A stretch of 64,000 nucleotides of DNA, taken from the NCBI RefSeq assembly GCF_910592395.1, contig NC_088309.1:2482501-2546500 (forward strand). Direction: 5' to 3'. Positions 24,401 through 39,400 of the stretch are shown in pieces. The notes under the pieces were generated by a model that saw nothing but the letters and a program-made list of their open reading frames with translations, was not told where the DNA came from and made no database searches. Position numbers and translations under genes: made by a program. The first letter of the stretch is position 1. Every line of letters begins with the position of its first letter. Origin of the DNA: Lineus longissimus. Its lineage: Eukaryota > Nemertea > Pilidiophora > Heteronemertea > Lineidae.

Positions 24401-27400
24401 CTGTAACCTGAAGCTACTGATTTTAATGTTCATAACACCCCACCTGATTATTCTTCAAAACAAAACGTAATAACCACATATCTATCATTTCACAGGAAGC
24501 CAACCAGAAGAGAAATTCAGGCATCTACTGCTTCCATTTATTGATGACTCAGCATCTTTTTGTGTTCAATACCAAAGAAAAAAACAAAACAAAACAGCTC
24601 ATTACTCAGGAAGCAAATCTGAGGAATTCAGGCACGTGCTTCATCTAGTTTACAGCATCATAAGTAATGGAACAATGATTCCCAGACCTGGGGGAAGGAT
24701 TAGAGTTTGTGTCTTATCACTTTCATGGTGGAACAGATTTTCATCAATTCCTTGAGGCTTGATGGTGACAAACTGGATTTGATCGCAAGGTACAAGTACT
24801 TTAACAGGTTCCACAAGGGGTTTCAGCCCTATGAAGGGAATCAGTTGGCAGGAACAAATAGGTGTCAAGCCTCGGTGCGTTGATACTATTCATGCTTGTT
24901 TGAGAAATACCAGTATATTTATAGCCTAATGAAACACAACTCCAGACACCTGAAGACTACTAGTTGGCCCCCCTATAGCTCCTGCCTATAGTACCCCTTT
25001 AAAGTGAGGATAAGGTCAGTCTTTTGATGGCTGGTTGAGTTCCTCTAGTGACAACACACAGGAAATAATTAGGAAGCGGTGGCTGGTGCGAGGCATCTTT
25101 GAAGCCACAAGGGTTCTGGTCAAAGACAGTGAGAACTGAAATTTATATTGGTCCTTTGAATTGTGAGTATTTTGGGCCACAGGTGCTGGTCTGGGCATTA
25201 TTTCCAAATGGTACGCGCAATATCAGCCAGGTTCCCAGTTGCTTGTATGGCTAATGTGCCAGTATTGGGAAATAGCAAAGACCTCACCATTTTCCTTGAT
25301 GATATCGAACTTTTTTGTTTGCTTCATTCTCATCAATTTATGGCAAGAGTCTCAGTGTCAACACCAGATGTTGCACAGTGTGGATATGATATGAGGATGT
25401 CTAGAATGTGCATTGATAGATGAGGCTGTCACACCACTGACACATAAACTATTTAGATTACTGCCAGAGTTTCTCTCAGATTTTTGAGAACGGATCAGTA
25501 GTCTTTGATGAGGTAAATGTGATCGAGGATATTTTTCTCATCCCAATGTTGATACAAATATAACACACACTTGCACTGATTTGACCATCAAACAAGTGAA
25601 ATCACTTTAAATACTTTTGATTGACTTTTGTCATTATCAAACCATCCATACGTAGAAAGATTTACTGTCATACTCTCTGAGGAAAGAAGCAATTATGAAT
25701 AATGGATTCAGAACTCGATAAAATACATTGAGTTTATCTCATGCAAATATGGACCACTTGTTGTGATTAAGAGAGCTATGACACGCTGAAATAATTATAA
25801 AATGTGAGCGGGGAGATAATCGTATTGGTGATTGATCCCATTTTGAAGTTGCTGATGCAAAAATGAATGGAAGTGACTGTTAAGAGTGAGTGGCATGTCA
25901 CTGATTCTGATGATGTTGGCATAAGGTAAACCCATTTGGTGGAGTGAGAGGGACAACTTTGCCGGTATTGTTTTACCTGATACTGGTATTGAATGAAGGG
26001 TTTGTTAAAAGGTATGATTCGGATGACTAAGCTCAACATGAATTGTGAAACGACTTGTGATGTTGATATTGTTTGAAGTTAAATGTTGGAGTTGAAAGAG
26101 ATCACTTGGTGTGGTACGATTTTGAACAATGGTTTTGATGCTGATATTGGGTTAAGCTGAACCATGGTTGTGTAGCTTAAATAGACCACATGGCTTGAGT
26201 TAGAGCAGCACACTGTTGATATTTGGTTAATGTAAGTCAGGCTTAGAGCTTTGGAGTAATTTCTCCTCCACTAACAGCAGATCTCAAAGATGTACCAGAC
26301 TGAACGAAGCAGAGAGTCAGGTAATTTTGACAAGAGACCGGAATAGGAGAAGTCAAAGGAATCTCCATTCTCTTGGCAAAAAGTATTCAAGATCACATTA
26401 CAACACAGCCATCTCATTAATCAGACAATCCACCCCTATGACGCTGGCACGCTAGAAATGATAGGAATCTAATTTGAGTCTCAGCACCTTCGTTTTGGAT
26501 GACATGGGGAAGTTATCAAGATGGAATTAGTCACAATGACATGAGATTGGTGGTAACTTTTAGCACGCACTATCATCCACAGACATCTACGTGAGCAAGG
26601 GACCAGCTATTGACCAAGTTTAAACAGAATATCCAGGGTCTCTATCTTTGAGTGCCATGTGGAAGAGACATTTGAATCAATAAAAAAAACATGGGATGAC
26701 AATGGGGAGATTAATTGAGGCTGTGTGCCTAACAAAACATAAGGGTCTCTCTTTTGTACAGTCACAGGAAGAAAAAAATCGGAAATTAATAAGACTCGGA
26801 GACATTAGGATGTCAATGGAGAGATAACTGTCCCTGCAATCCTATTGGCCCTGCAGACAAAGACAGACATTATCTTCTAATAGCAGTGCTAACAGCAATA
26901 TCCCAGAGGCTATTTTTTGAAAAAATGATCTTCAGCTTGGAAGATAAGTTTTCTATATAAGCTGGCACTGAGTGGCAATTTGAGAAAACATATCTCCTCT
27001 TATTTGTACATGGTTTCTCAGTAATGGATGTCATACATGTATATTCTTGCAGATTAAGACTGAGAATTAATATAACATAATGTCATCCGATATCAATTAT
27101 TCGAAATGATTTGCTCAATACATTACAAATGAACATGGAAAAGTACTTAGTTTACCAGTCCGGGGTGAAATCAATCTCGGACATATCATATATCGGTCTA
27201 GGTACTTCAGTGGAACGTCAGAACATCACTTTTCAATCAGACATCACAAATATGGATATTTATAGCAGGATCAACAGATGATAACGTCTTATATGCTTTC
27301 AATTAACTAAATCAAAGATTGCTCTAATGTGTGTCCTTAGTTGACATGAGGAAGGATTCTAATCAATTTGCTGCTTTCAGACCAACTAAAATGTTTCTTC

Positions 27401-30400
27401 TTTAGGTTTGCCACCCGACAAGCAGCTATATCTTAAAATCATATCATTCCTTACACTCTGCTCCTGACTAATACTAGCCAGTCGATCAGTTGCTATTAAA
27501 GATGTTCATGTTTCCCCAGAGAAACCATCTCCATCAAGTGTTTGCCAACAAGAGCACCCAATATTGAGATAGGATATGGACCGGATGTGTTCTCTCTTTA
27601 CATTGACCTCAAAATCGCAAAAGAAACCAATCTTCAATCAATACCGGCTACATCTTTCTAATCATTGGCACAAAGTTTACTCATTACCAACATGTCCACA
27701 GTGCAAGGCTATGAAGATCATCAATCTCCAGCCAATGTTGGCTTGACAAACAGAACCCTGATCTTGCATGGCAATTAGGGTCAAAATAAAGCACAGCACA
27801 AGCTCCTGATTAAAATCACTGTGATTTGACGTGTCTGTAATGGATTCTCTCAGAACAAAAACAGATATCTTGTCAGTTGGCAAAACTGATTAAACCTGGG
27901 ATTGATACTGCTCACAGATCACTGCAAGCACTAACTCTTTCCCCAGGCACATGCGATGACTACTGCAAACAAGTGAGTTTGGTTGGAAGACTAAATGGAA
28001 GTGATCACTATTGATGGTCACAGTGACTTGTCTGCAGGAAGCTTAAAGGTTTCTCATCCGAATTCGATTCTTATCAAATATTTACCTTCGTCCAATAGTG
28101 ACTTGGTCAATTGGGAATGGTCAGCTCAGATTTTCTCATGTCCAGGGTCTAACCTAATTTCAAAGTTCTTATTTCCTAACTAATGTTTGGCCCTCCTTGA
28201 GATCAACAGTGACTATTTAATTATGGTTGCAATTGCTTGCTACTCAGACAAAGTGTCAGTCCCAAGGCTTTCACTTGGCTGCAATCTGATTTGGCTGTTT
28301 CATTCGAATGACTTGAGCTAATTCTATCTTGGTTCCTGCCAATCTATACCCACCTCCCAAGGAATATTCATCAAGCAATTGACTTATCGCTTTGGAATCC
28401 TGTAGATCTGCTAATTACATTTATAAACAACCTGTGACAATACGTGATTAGCATAAAGCAATTCCTCACACCAGTCAGCCACTTCTTGTGCAGAACTTAC
28501 CAGTAAATGGCCTGGAAATACTGGATCACAAATGAGGGAGAAACCTACAAATCATTTACAGTACAGTTGTGATTCTTACGGCAGATTAAGCTCTCTCCCA
28601 TTTGAATCAGGCATTTTATCATAACAGAAACAAATCTATAATTAAGCAACACCATTGATGCCCCACAGTATCTAAGAACGAAATCTCTTTACCATATTTT
28701 CCACGTAAATCGTTACACCTCATTTGCCAGAACCATGACAACCAAACCGGAAATTAAGCAAAACTACGATGAATCTAACAACCTGTTTCTTTAGTCATGT
28801 TAGTGTGGTTTCAGCTATTAAAAAAGCCCATAATCTGATTAAGAGATGCCCAAAGAATGCTATTAGCGCTGAACTATCATTATTTGAACAACACGTTTGA
28901 CAAAGCTGGAGCTGCGTTTAAATTTATTAACCAAGGATGCTGACAGCAATCTGTCAACAATGAACGTTTGAATTCAGGCTTCAAATTTATATTCCAGTCA
29001 GAAAGATGGAATAGTAATAAGGTTTGACAGAAATATTTGATTGGCATCAAGCAATTTTTCTATGTTTTTATCTCATATTTCATTGAAAACTGACAGCTGA
29101 TTGATTGAAAATGGAGTATGACCTGACACCTAATGTTGATGAGATTTCTGATTTGCTGGTTAAGATTGTAAATAATTTACACAATGACTTGACTTGAATA
29201 TCACATATCAATAACCTAAGGTGGAAGAAGCATGCCAGAAGAAATCTAGAAAGTTTGTAATTCCCAATGTCTTCAGGAAAAGCGTAAAAAGTAACCTCTG
29301 AACAAAAACTTTGGTTCCAGTTCCTGTGATTGGCATCAGCTGATGTTTTAAGCCTAGAATCTATTCAACATGACTGGGTTGAAATTATAAGTCATTTGAA
29401 TTGATGGCAGAAATTCAAAACGCAATTTCTTCCCCAAGCTTGGTTTTGATACCTATCATTAGCATCAAATAATTATCAAGGCTTGCATCCATTTGAGCTG
29501 ATCTAATCTAATTTGATATTCCAATCACTGGGTGACAGCTGTCACAAAAGACAGATTGCGCCAGGAAAGTTTGAGACCAAACTACCAATAATTGATGCAG
29601 CAAGGATACGTTGGTGATAGATCCATTAGATGTTTCTGATTGCACATCGGATCAGCGTCTTTTCTTTCCCCAGAAGCAAGAGAGATTTGAAAATGACTTA
29701 TGTCAGAATATGGCTCAGAGGCGCCGAGAAAATAATTACTCCTCACAACTGCCAATATGCAGGGTGATCCTCCCGATCAAGATGGGTCAACTATGGTTGA
29801 ATGGGTAACCTGTAACTTGACCAGAGGCATGGGCTCCTGTCTCTCAGGCTCCATGGTAGACAATGCAAGTTGAATTTGATTCTAATCAGTGCATCAGTCG
29901 ATGCAAACTCTGTTCCTCACCATGTCAGGGGTCACCACTAATTCTAGAGTTCTGAGCAAACAGTGGTTTTCCCACTGACTTCCTGTTGACCAGAAAAACA
30001 TGCTGTGTTGAATACATGCAGACTTCCCAGAAAAACCACCAGTTCCACGCATTCATTTGTGGCTGTCTAATGAGAGCTGATCATGAAAAGACGGACTACT
30101 GATACATGTAGAACTACTAATTGGAATGTGGCAAGTGTCTAAGGGGCAAGTACACGACATCATGACTGTGTTAAGAATGATGGCTGCCAAGGAGAGCTTA
30201 GGGATTATCATATTATCAGAATATATAGAAATAAGCAATGGGCTCTTGATCAAGGACATGCCTCCATGTCCAAAGCCCTTTAGAAGCCTGACCAGCATTC
30301 CCTGAATGGCTTTGAGAAAGCCATCCCAGAACAATGGGCTGGGTCATTTCCGTCAACACAGGTAACAACTGCTCGTTAAGCCATTTTAGAGATCGATTTT

Positions 30401-33400
30401 CGATCTGGGTCTTACATTCAATCATTTGCCCCCCATGCATCAGCAATCGAGCACTTATCTTGTTCTCTGTTTAATCCCCCATTACCGGTGTTGTTCGATA
30501 GGAATCAGCGTCTGGGGGAGCGTTTGGCAGATATTGCACACCATCTCCACTATCCACCTCAACATACAGTTTATGGCATATGGCTGTGTTTGGAAGGCGA
30601 CCCCTGAAGTAATTTATGACTTTCATGCTTCAAGTATGTTTGCTTAACGGATCCACCTAGCAAATTAAAAAGTCAAGTTTTCATAATATTATCAAAATTC
30701 ATTGAATTTGACAGTTGTGTCAGAGTCACGAACAGTTATAAGTGCAGACTGTGTTGTCTAATTGAATTCCGGATGGTTTTATCTTTCAAGGAGGTTATTC
30801 TTAAAGTGCCAATGCGTTATTGAGTTGCCAAGTCATATAATGAAGTTATGAGCTTATACATCAGGATTACTTTGCAGCCAGCCAGAAATCAATGGTTGTG
30901 AGAGAGTAGTGAAATGTTGATTACATTTCAATGACGTCAATGGAGGAATATTCCTGATTCTGAGACGATCTTGATTATAATTCCAAATATCAAATCTTTC
31001 AAAGCACGCACCAACACTTTTTAGCAGAAGATAGAGAAATTATGTCATAAAGCTGGAAGTACAGACTCTCTAATGTCAACTAACTGTGGTCAGTGGCGTG
31101 ACTGGCCAACTACAATTATGATAAATGCAACCTTTGTTCGTCCGATCAATAGGATGGTTGAGAACAGCAACTTATCACATATCTTCATACGCATTATGTA
31201 GAAAGCTGAGAAATTTTGTGTACATTTCGACCTGTATATGTATAAGGTTGCGTGATAAGTCCCTGATCTCAATTGCCCTAACCTCAGAATGACTACTACA
31301 AGTAGAACATAAAAAGAACCGACCAGTTTAATTTGTACGCCATAAATAAGATTGAAATAGGATTCTTTTACAGTCATGGGACTTATGGTTGACTCCACCA
31401 ATTTGCTTTACCCCAAACCATTAATGCTTGGACTGTTATTGGATTGTAGGCTTGTCGCAGTAAATCTGACATGTCGCCCTGGCCAAGAAGACTTATCATC
31501 ACCCGCCTAGTGGTCTTTGATGGTTATTGATAGAAGCTTAGGACAGGAATTGCATCTGAATGATCGGAATGTCTGTTGGCCAAAACAAAACGACAACAGA
31601 ATAACAATATAAGAGACCATTCTGGTACAATCCTATAGAGAAATTATACCAGCTCGACCACAAGAATAGCTGATTATCTTTACACGTAGCCTTCTCTTCT
31701 TTCTCCTGAACAGACTGTGGTCATAATTTAACAATTTCCTCATTGAACACTCTCCAAGTTTCACTTGCGCACTGTTTTTCACTCTCGTTTGTGTCATAAC
31801 GATTTCTCTTGGTTAAATACTCTCAGCCAAGAAACTCAGCCTCCAGCGTGAATGAGATACAGGGTTTTGATGTCTGCAACAGTTTTCTCATATCACGTGA
31901 GATAAATCACGTCAGATCTAGCTCATTTTATTGGGATTTTCCTTTCTTACAGTGAAGTAATCCTTTGCATCTGCTTTGCCAAAAAATGGAATCCATCGAG
32001 GCTTCCTTTCTCATTTACTTCCATCAAAGAGTAAGATGTCCTGACTCGATGGCTTTATAGAGATTATCAATCTTATTCAAACGGAATGAGGCAATTTTTC
32101 ATGCTTATCTTCTTTGACAAAGTGAAGTTTCCATTCACGATCGAATATGAGGCAGAAACTCCGTTTTCAAACCAGTTCTGTCTGTTTTATAAATGAGCCT
32201 CGTAAAACTTGCATTACAAACAAAACATAAAAACACCTGGAACAGTAATCATGTCATATCTGACAATACCACAGAACCTTTCTCTCTCGAGGACACCCTT
32301 GGTATAGGGGTTCCACTACGCTATACAAATGAAGCCATACATTATGTGTACTTGTAGCCAGTATGTCTTATCTAACATTCTTTCGCTCCTCTGTCACAGC
32401 TTGCTTGTCTGACATCATGGCCCACTTGACCTGACCAGGATTTGTACGGCTTTTTTACAGCCGGCTTCCATGTTCAAGAGAACCCCAAACCAATTATTGC
32501 CTAATCTTAAAATCATGACATGGCTCGCAAAAAGACGGCCGTGGGTGAGACATGTCAGGCATGTTCAAAGGTTTCATCACCAAGGAATTTCTATGTTCGG
32601 TCAACTCAAGGTTAATTGGTTCTCTGCAGCTTCTAATGAAATACCAATCTAAGATTTATCAGAGATTGATCTCTACCAAAGTAATCATTCTCGGACAATA
32701 CATACAGCTATGGAGGTTAGATTTTCCAATTTCTCTCAAACACACCACAAGGTCTGTTAGGCTATATGATGAAACATTTTCCAGACGACAATGCTGGTTC
32801 ATTAGTCTCTACCCTTAAAGATACAACAGGATCCGGGCAGATTTATTAACCACTAATTGGTATATTGATATATATCTATCACCGTCCCTGTCCGTGTGGT
32901 CAGCTAACAAGGCTGATGAATTAGATTTCCATAAATCTCATCAGTCAAGGTTGTTATTGCGGTGAATGATGAATTGTGGAACTGACAATGAGCAATTCAG
33001 ACAAAATCTCAAGGAGATTGCACCCAGAACCTGCATTTCTCACACTTGTCTCATCAATTATCTGTATAAACCAGATAAGTATCCTCACTGGGACTAAATT
33101 TGAGTTCTGTGTGTTCAATTGTCTGTGAAATCCTCCCAATCAACAGCTTGTCACATAGGCTACTACAAATCAATATGCTCATTTGACTGCCGAGGTTGTT
33201 AGAAAGCATGTTAGCTCATAACATCATGTTGTTTCTAACAAGTGGCAGTTGAAAAAGCTATACCCTCACCCTCATTAGAATGGCAGTACTCTCCACATTT
33301 AGCAGGCATGAAGAGGCTGCTGTTGTGAGCAGCAAAACAGCCGCCCAGCAATATAATCAAGTGGGCTTCACAACAAGTGGGCATTCTCAAGTTGAGACGA

Positions 33401-36400
33401 CATCCCCACCTGGCACGTCCGGGGCCAACAAGATACTGAACAAGTCAGCAGAAGTAAACGCGCACATGCAGAGATATCCACCCTATAGACTGGAGTGTCA
33501 AAGTCTTCAAGGATATGACACCGCAGTTGAAGGTACTAAAAGGTCTCCGGACTTGGTGTCAACGTCTTTTTCCAACGGCACACAATTTCCGATTCTCAGG
33601 AAGCAGACGTAATGGAAGAAGAGCATCAATATCCCTCCCCTGGCCTTGGGCATGTTTGGTTTACGACTCCATACCAACACATACAGCGAAAAGAAGTAGG
33701 TAACCAATAGAAACTATAGCCTAAAAACAAAATAGACCTGTGGCCAGAATATTAGGAAAGGCACACAGAGGATAGATGCCGTCATATTTTCTTTTCAACC
33801 AAATAAACGCTAAGCTTTTGCATTTCAAGTGCTTCCAAAAATAACATCGGCTGTAATATACGACTTAAGAAACTATTGCATTTGTAGGTCTTCCATATCA
33901 CTCAACAGATTCTGCTTAGTGTTTCATTTCCTTCATCAAAGCTCAGGCTGTAACCAGCTTGTGACTCGATTCTTATGCTAAAGCACGACTTATATTAAGT
34001 AGCTTTGGTTGTAAGATAACAGATGTGTTGTGGGCATGCCATTTTGATGATGAATGATCAAGTATTAACACCATTGAACTCCTTATTCATATTTCCATCT
34101 TGTCAATACCCTAGGTTTATGCATCAACATAGTTTCAAGAAGGATTGGAAAAGCATGGTGCCTCCAATCTCCCTAAAAAGACGTCAAATGAAAAGAAAAC
34201 CTGATTCAAGAGAAATCTATGCGGTATTATACAGCATGAATGGCATCCAAGAGCGCCAAGGAGTATCATTACACAGTAAACTGATCAGACAAGTGGGTCT
34301 CTGAGCTGGTTGTCTCGACATTTATCACGATGCACAACTCGCCACCCTAGTTCAATTGAAGAAGCGTGTAAGCTTTCTTTTTATGTCAGGTTAGTTGATA
34401 CCGTTATGAGAGATGTAGTCACGATCTCGGATATTGTCCATCTGAAGTTAATTATCCACATTCGTGACAACAATACAATGTGTCCAAGAACATGCCGTTA
34501 TCACCAAAGACAAAATATCAAAAGTTAGATCACACACTACAGTGAATAGCCATCCATAAATTTGGTATGCGTGTGATCTAACTTATCAGTAGTCGTGCGG
34601 ATGTAGTCAAGATGATGACATATTCAACCAAGGTCCCCAGGTATTTGTCCGTGGACAACATACAAATTCATATGTTAAATCAAGCATCAGGAACAGGACA
34701 GCCCTATCTTGTATGCGTTTCAGTGATCCGGAAACTTGGCCGTTAGTCGCCTCTTTACCTCACAAAGCTATGTCTGCCTCAAACTGCTGCCAATAAAATC
34801 TATAGCCTAATTGACATTGAAGTGAACTCCTAGTTCGAACCAACCACCTGTTATTTTTACCACCAGATTAAAGCAAATATCACAACTAAAGAAATAAGAT
34901 GACTCATAAACCCTTCAGCTGGCTAGCTCCCCCTTTTGGCATCTACCAACAACAACTTCCAGAGGTTGGTAATATGAGTCCAATGGTTTGAGCACAATAA
35001 TACCCCAACGTCCCAGGTGGAAATCTTGAAGCTAGACTCTCCCAGTGGGCTTCCATAGGTTGGCAATGTGAATTTAACCAATGTGATGAGCTTCCTCGTA
35101 TTGCATGTTTATACACAGTTGATGCCAGGGGCTACTCGGATTAAAAAATTATCAAAGCCACAACTTTAATCAAGTGCATGAAAACAAGATGATTGATGTT
35201 TACACTCCATTGATTGGAATGCACGAGGAATCCAGGGCACCACAACCTGGAATTATTGCAATCTGCCAGGTTGGAAATCAGATACAGGGCGGGATATCAA
35301 ATACAAACAATACAGATGCACTCTCAACAACATCTATCTGTTTGTAAACAATTCTTCCCAAAGGGACAACAGTTCTTGTATCAAATGTTGAAGCGAAATT
35401 CTTAACTTCTCAAAGCACTCCCAATTAAACTCTGAAATGGTCAGCTGAGCTTCAATTTGATTGATAAACAATGCGTGGAACTCGGAGTTCGATGTCCATC
35501 AAGGCTGTAGGGATTTGAGGCGGAAGAAGTTGAATTGAAGTTTAATGGTTTGTGCGTGTACCCTAATTGATGAGGTCTGAAGGGTACAATATCAGCTAAA
35601 AGTTAAATTGATGTTGTACTGAAGACCAACTATGCTAGATGATCAAGTAGAATTCTTGACAGCATTCTTGTTCAACTAAGATCTTGAAAACTAATTCAAA
35701 GCCAAGAGTCAAGTCCCTTGTGACATTACCAGCTTTAAACAGTCACTGCTGTGAACAGAAGTGATGTAAACTTGAATACACCAACCATTACTGCCCCTTT
35801 GGGAGTTCTACTCAGAAAGCACAAGTTGGAGACATTCTCTTCTGTTTCCACCCCCAAACATTGCACAAATGAGAATAGTAAATGGCCAAATGCCCAATTA
35901 TTCTCATGTAAAACTGTCAACCTGAAACTTCCTCAACATTTAATTCATCATCAGTTCTCACTTAGTTTGAAAGTCTCCCCTCTTCCGGTAGTTAAGTTGG
36001 CGATGGCATATGACTATTCATTCAATAATCCCCAGGGGACAGTCAAACCCACTTATTTCGCTTTGAGACCAGTGTAAGATAGTGTTACCAAGCCCCAAAC
36101 CAACAGGACGCATCCCAAAGGAAGGCAAAAGGCCAAAACCAACAAGGACAATCGAATCATCTCCCAAATACATGATGGTAAATTCATGTCTTCATGAATA
36201 ATGACCACAGATCTCTAGTTCCAAATGGTCAGTCTTTGATTTCCATCATTAATCCAGATAGTCAGTATTCCATTCCCTATGCAAAGCATATACTACTAAG
36301 CGCAGGGCAAGGATTCGGAAATATATCCAGTTTGACATGTTAAGCGCACTCTCTCTCTCTCTGAAATGTAATTCAGTTTAAACTGTAACTCAACAGGTGT

Positions 36401-39400
36401 GAAGGAAAGTATTTATTTATTGCCTGTGGATGTTTCAGCCCGATTAAATCATGCCTGCCTGCAGTAACTCGGCAAGGATAAATCATATTGATTACAGGCG
36501 TTTCAATGATATACAGCCTTGAGATTCGGTGCTTACCCAAACAGGGCACGATCGAGTAATCAAACACGCCAGTTATGTCACAATTTGTCATGATCACTGT
36601 ATAGAGTGTTTTGTCCACAGCAGATCAGCAGCTGTACGCAAGCATGAAATTCATCAAAGATTTACACAGCTTTGTTGGTCAACATAGTTTTTTGTTTGAC
36701 CGGTATTGCCATTTTATTCATTCAGATTATTTATTTTTCCATTGCAGGTGCAACAGCTCTACACCACAACAGATTGGCAGGGTACTGACAGATGATCACC
36801 TGGAGGCAGCAATTTCCCAAATGGGTGCAATAAACGTAACCAGTTGGATTATTGCAATCAGTGGACAAGTTTTTCTTCCTGTGACTGACTGGTGACTGGC
36901 GCTAGCCCAGCTTATCAACCAGTTGGAGTCAGTTTTAACGGAAGAGCAGTGAACAGCGCAGCCATCACATTTGGCACCGCTATGACAGTGAGAGGTGTGA
37001 AGGAATTAATTGTCTATCAAAGACACAAACACCGCTACACACCATTGTAACATGTGTAATGAATGCCACAGGCTGTTGAAGTCATCACCACACACCACTG
37101 TAACATGTGTAATGAATGCCACAGACTGCCGCAGTCATGGCAGACTGTTCAGTTGTAATCTCCATTGTGATAAGCAGACAACAGCTGAACAATCAGCATA
37201 GCAGTTCGTCTGCTTTGGTTACTGGATACTGACAATCAGTTCAATAGAGGACTATGTAAATGGAATAATAATCAATAACTTTATCAATAACTTGAGATAT
37301 GAGGTCCAAGTATCAAAACCGCATTGGCACTTTCACTCTGACTGCTTTTTAGAATTAATGGTTAGACAACTTCTTCCAATCATGAAAGACATTGCCGATG
37401 ATTATGTGCCAAAGGACAACAAGCATGGAATCTTACCAGCCATAAGATTGGTTGGAAATATATATCGTGACGCTAAGTATTGGGATTAACCATAAATGGA
37501 ATTTCAGGCAACAAACCTGGTCACAACTGGATATGTCAAGGAATTGCTAATCATACTGATGATAAACTTATAAAGCAAATACCATAATAGTTGTCCCTAC
37601 GTGAAGAATTTCCGTGTCTGCGGAAAGAATTTCTGCACCTGTCGATGTCAGTAGATGAAACCTGCTGCTTCATTATTGGACATATTCTGGGAATGTTAAA
37701 AAATTCTTGTGACAGCTAGATCTACAAGTAGAATACCATACTAAAGCTGTTGTAGAGAACGACGCACTAGGATTACTTCCTAGCAATCATCACTGCACAT
37801 CTTCAGGATAGAACTTATTGGATGTGAGGAGGCTGAACTGTAGGCGATGTTATTGTGACTGACAGAATAGTGTCATTCTAATTCCGCAGTAACAAAATAA
37901 GAGTGGTCAATATTGAGCTGGAGAGAAAGATCGATGCAGATTAGAGGGTCAACAGGCCAATGATTGATATAGGATGCTGACTGTCGGTGGATTCATATAC
38001 TGAGAGGAGCCGGGCATCGGAGACGATATTCAGCAAGAGGTGGACAAAAATAGAGGGTGGAGTACCACAAAACACTGGTAAGTCTTTGTCTCACAACAAA
38101 AGGATGTTTGGATGTCATCCTAAATGCAATTTGTGTGGAAATTTGTTCCAACCACAAAAGTTCAACCAACCCCTGGGAAAACAATGCCATGATTTTGAAA
38201 ACCTTTGTTAACTGACGCTGAAAAGTAATCCATTAGTTTGGTTTTAAAATCTATAAACCAATAAAAATAATAACATTTCTGTCGAATCCAATCCAATCAA
38301 ACTTTTTAAGTTTTTCTTTCTGATGGCATTTCATCAACGCTATCAACAACCTGCTGTTTGCATTACATTTATCAGATTTCAGGAACAAAGCACATTTTAA
38401 TTAAGAAAACGAACTGCAAGCTGTCACATGGTTATCATGAGCAATTGTAGAGACTTCACTAATAATGAAACGGCCAGGGGTCATTGTGCTCACTGTCTAG
38501 ATATTTGATGGTTAGGAATTCACCCTGGTTAAGAAACATTCTACATAGAGTATAGGTCAAATCGTTACTCGGAGTACTCCCTTTAATTCACTGCTGATGC
38601 TCTGTGAAGAGAATGTAAAATACATCTGTAAACCAACTCACCAAGTTGTCAGCATAATCAGCCTCTCAGATTGGTATTGAGAATTTTGCTAAATAATCCT
38701 AAATTTGAGAGCTAAATAATCCAAATTTGAGGAGGCCCTGAAGACACTCATTTTTACACACACTTCAGCCCAGTTCAAATCATGGACTGACCCACAAAAC
38801 TGTTGGGAGCTAATTGCTCAATTGAGTGTCAGAGTCATGTGACCCAAGCTCCCCACTTCATACATTCATATTCATACACACTATAATCAAAGCCTTTCAA
38901 TTTCTTATTGAAAGACTCTGCTATAATCCAGTGAAATGCATGGACTAAGCCCCTAAACAGTTGGAGTTAATTGATCAATTAAGTGTCATGTCACCAAAGC
39001 TCCCTACTTCATACATAGTAATACTGTCAATCATACAAGCCATGGTTAGTTATCAGAAACCACCACAGCTACAGAGCAAATGCTTTTGTATATATATATC
39101 AGGATACCCATCAGAAAAGTGCTATAGTTACACTCAAACGGCCAATTTACCTCTTTGACCTTGAAAATTAGGTCAAAGCAAAAACACAGGATATATGTCA
39201 AGCAGCCTTGCTTATGAGATGCATCTACAGTAAAAAATTCATGATTCTAGCTAGCAGCGTTCATAAGATATAACCAAAAATAGGTTTTCAAAGATCGCCA
39301 CCTATATGGCAGACAAGCAGTCAAATTGCGCTAACTTTCATTTTGAAAGAAGGTCTTGCCTAGGGGTAGGCCTACCCACACACCATGTATGAACCTTCCA

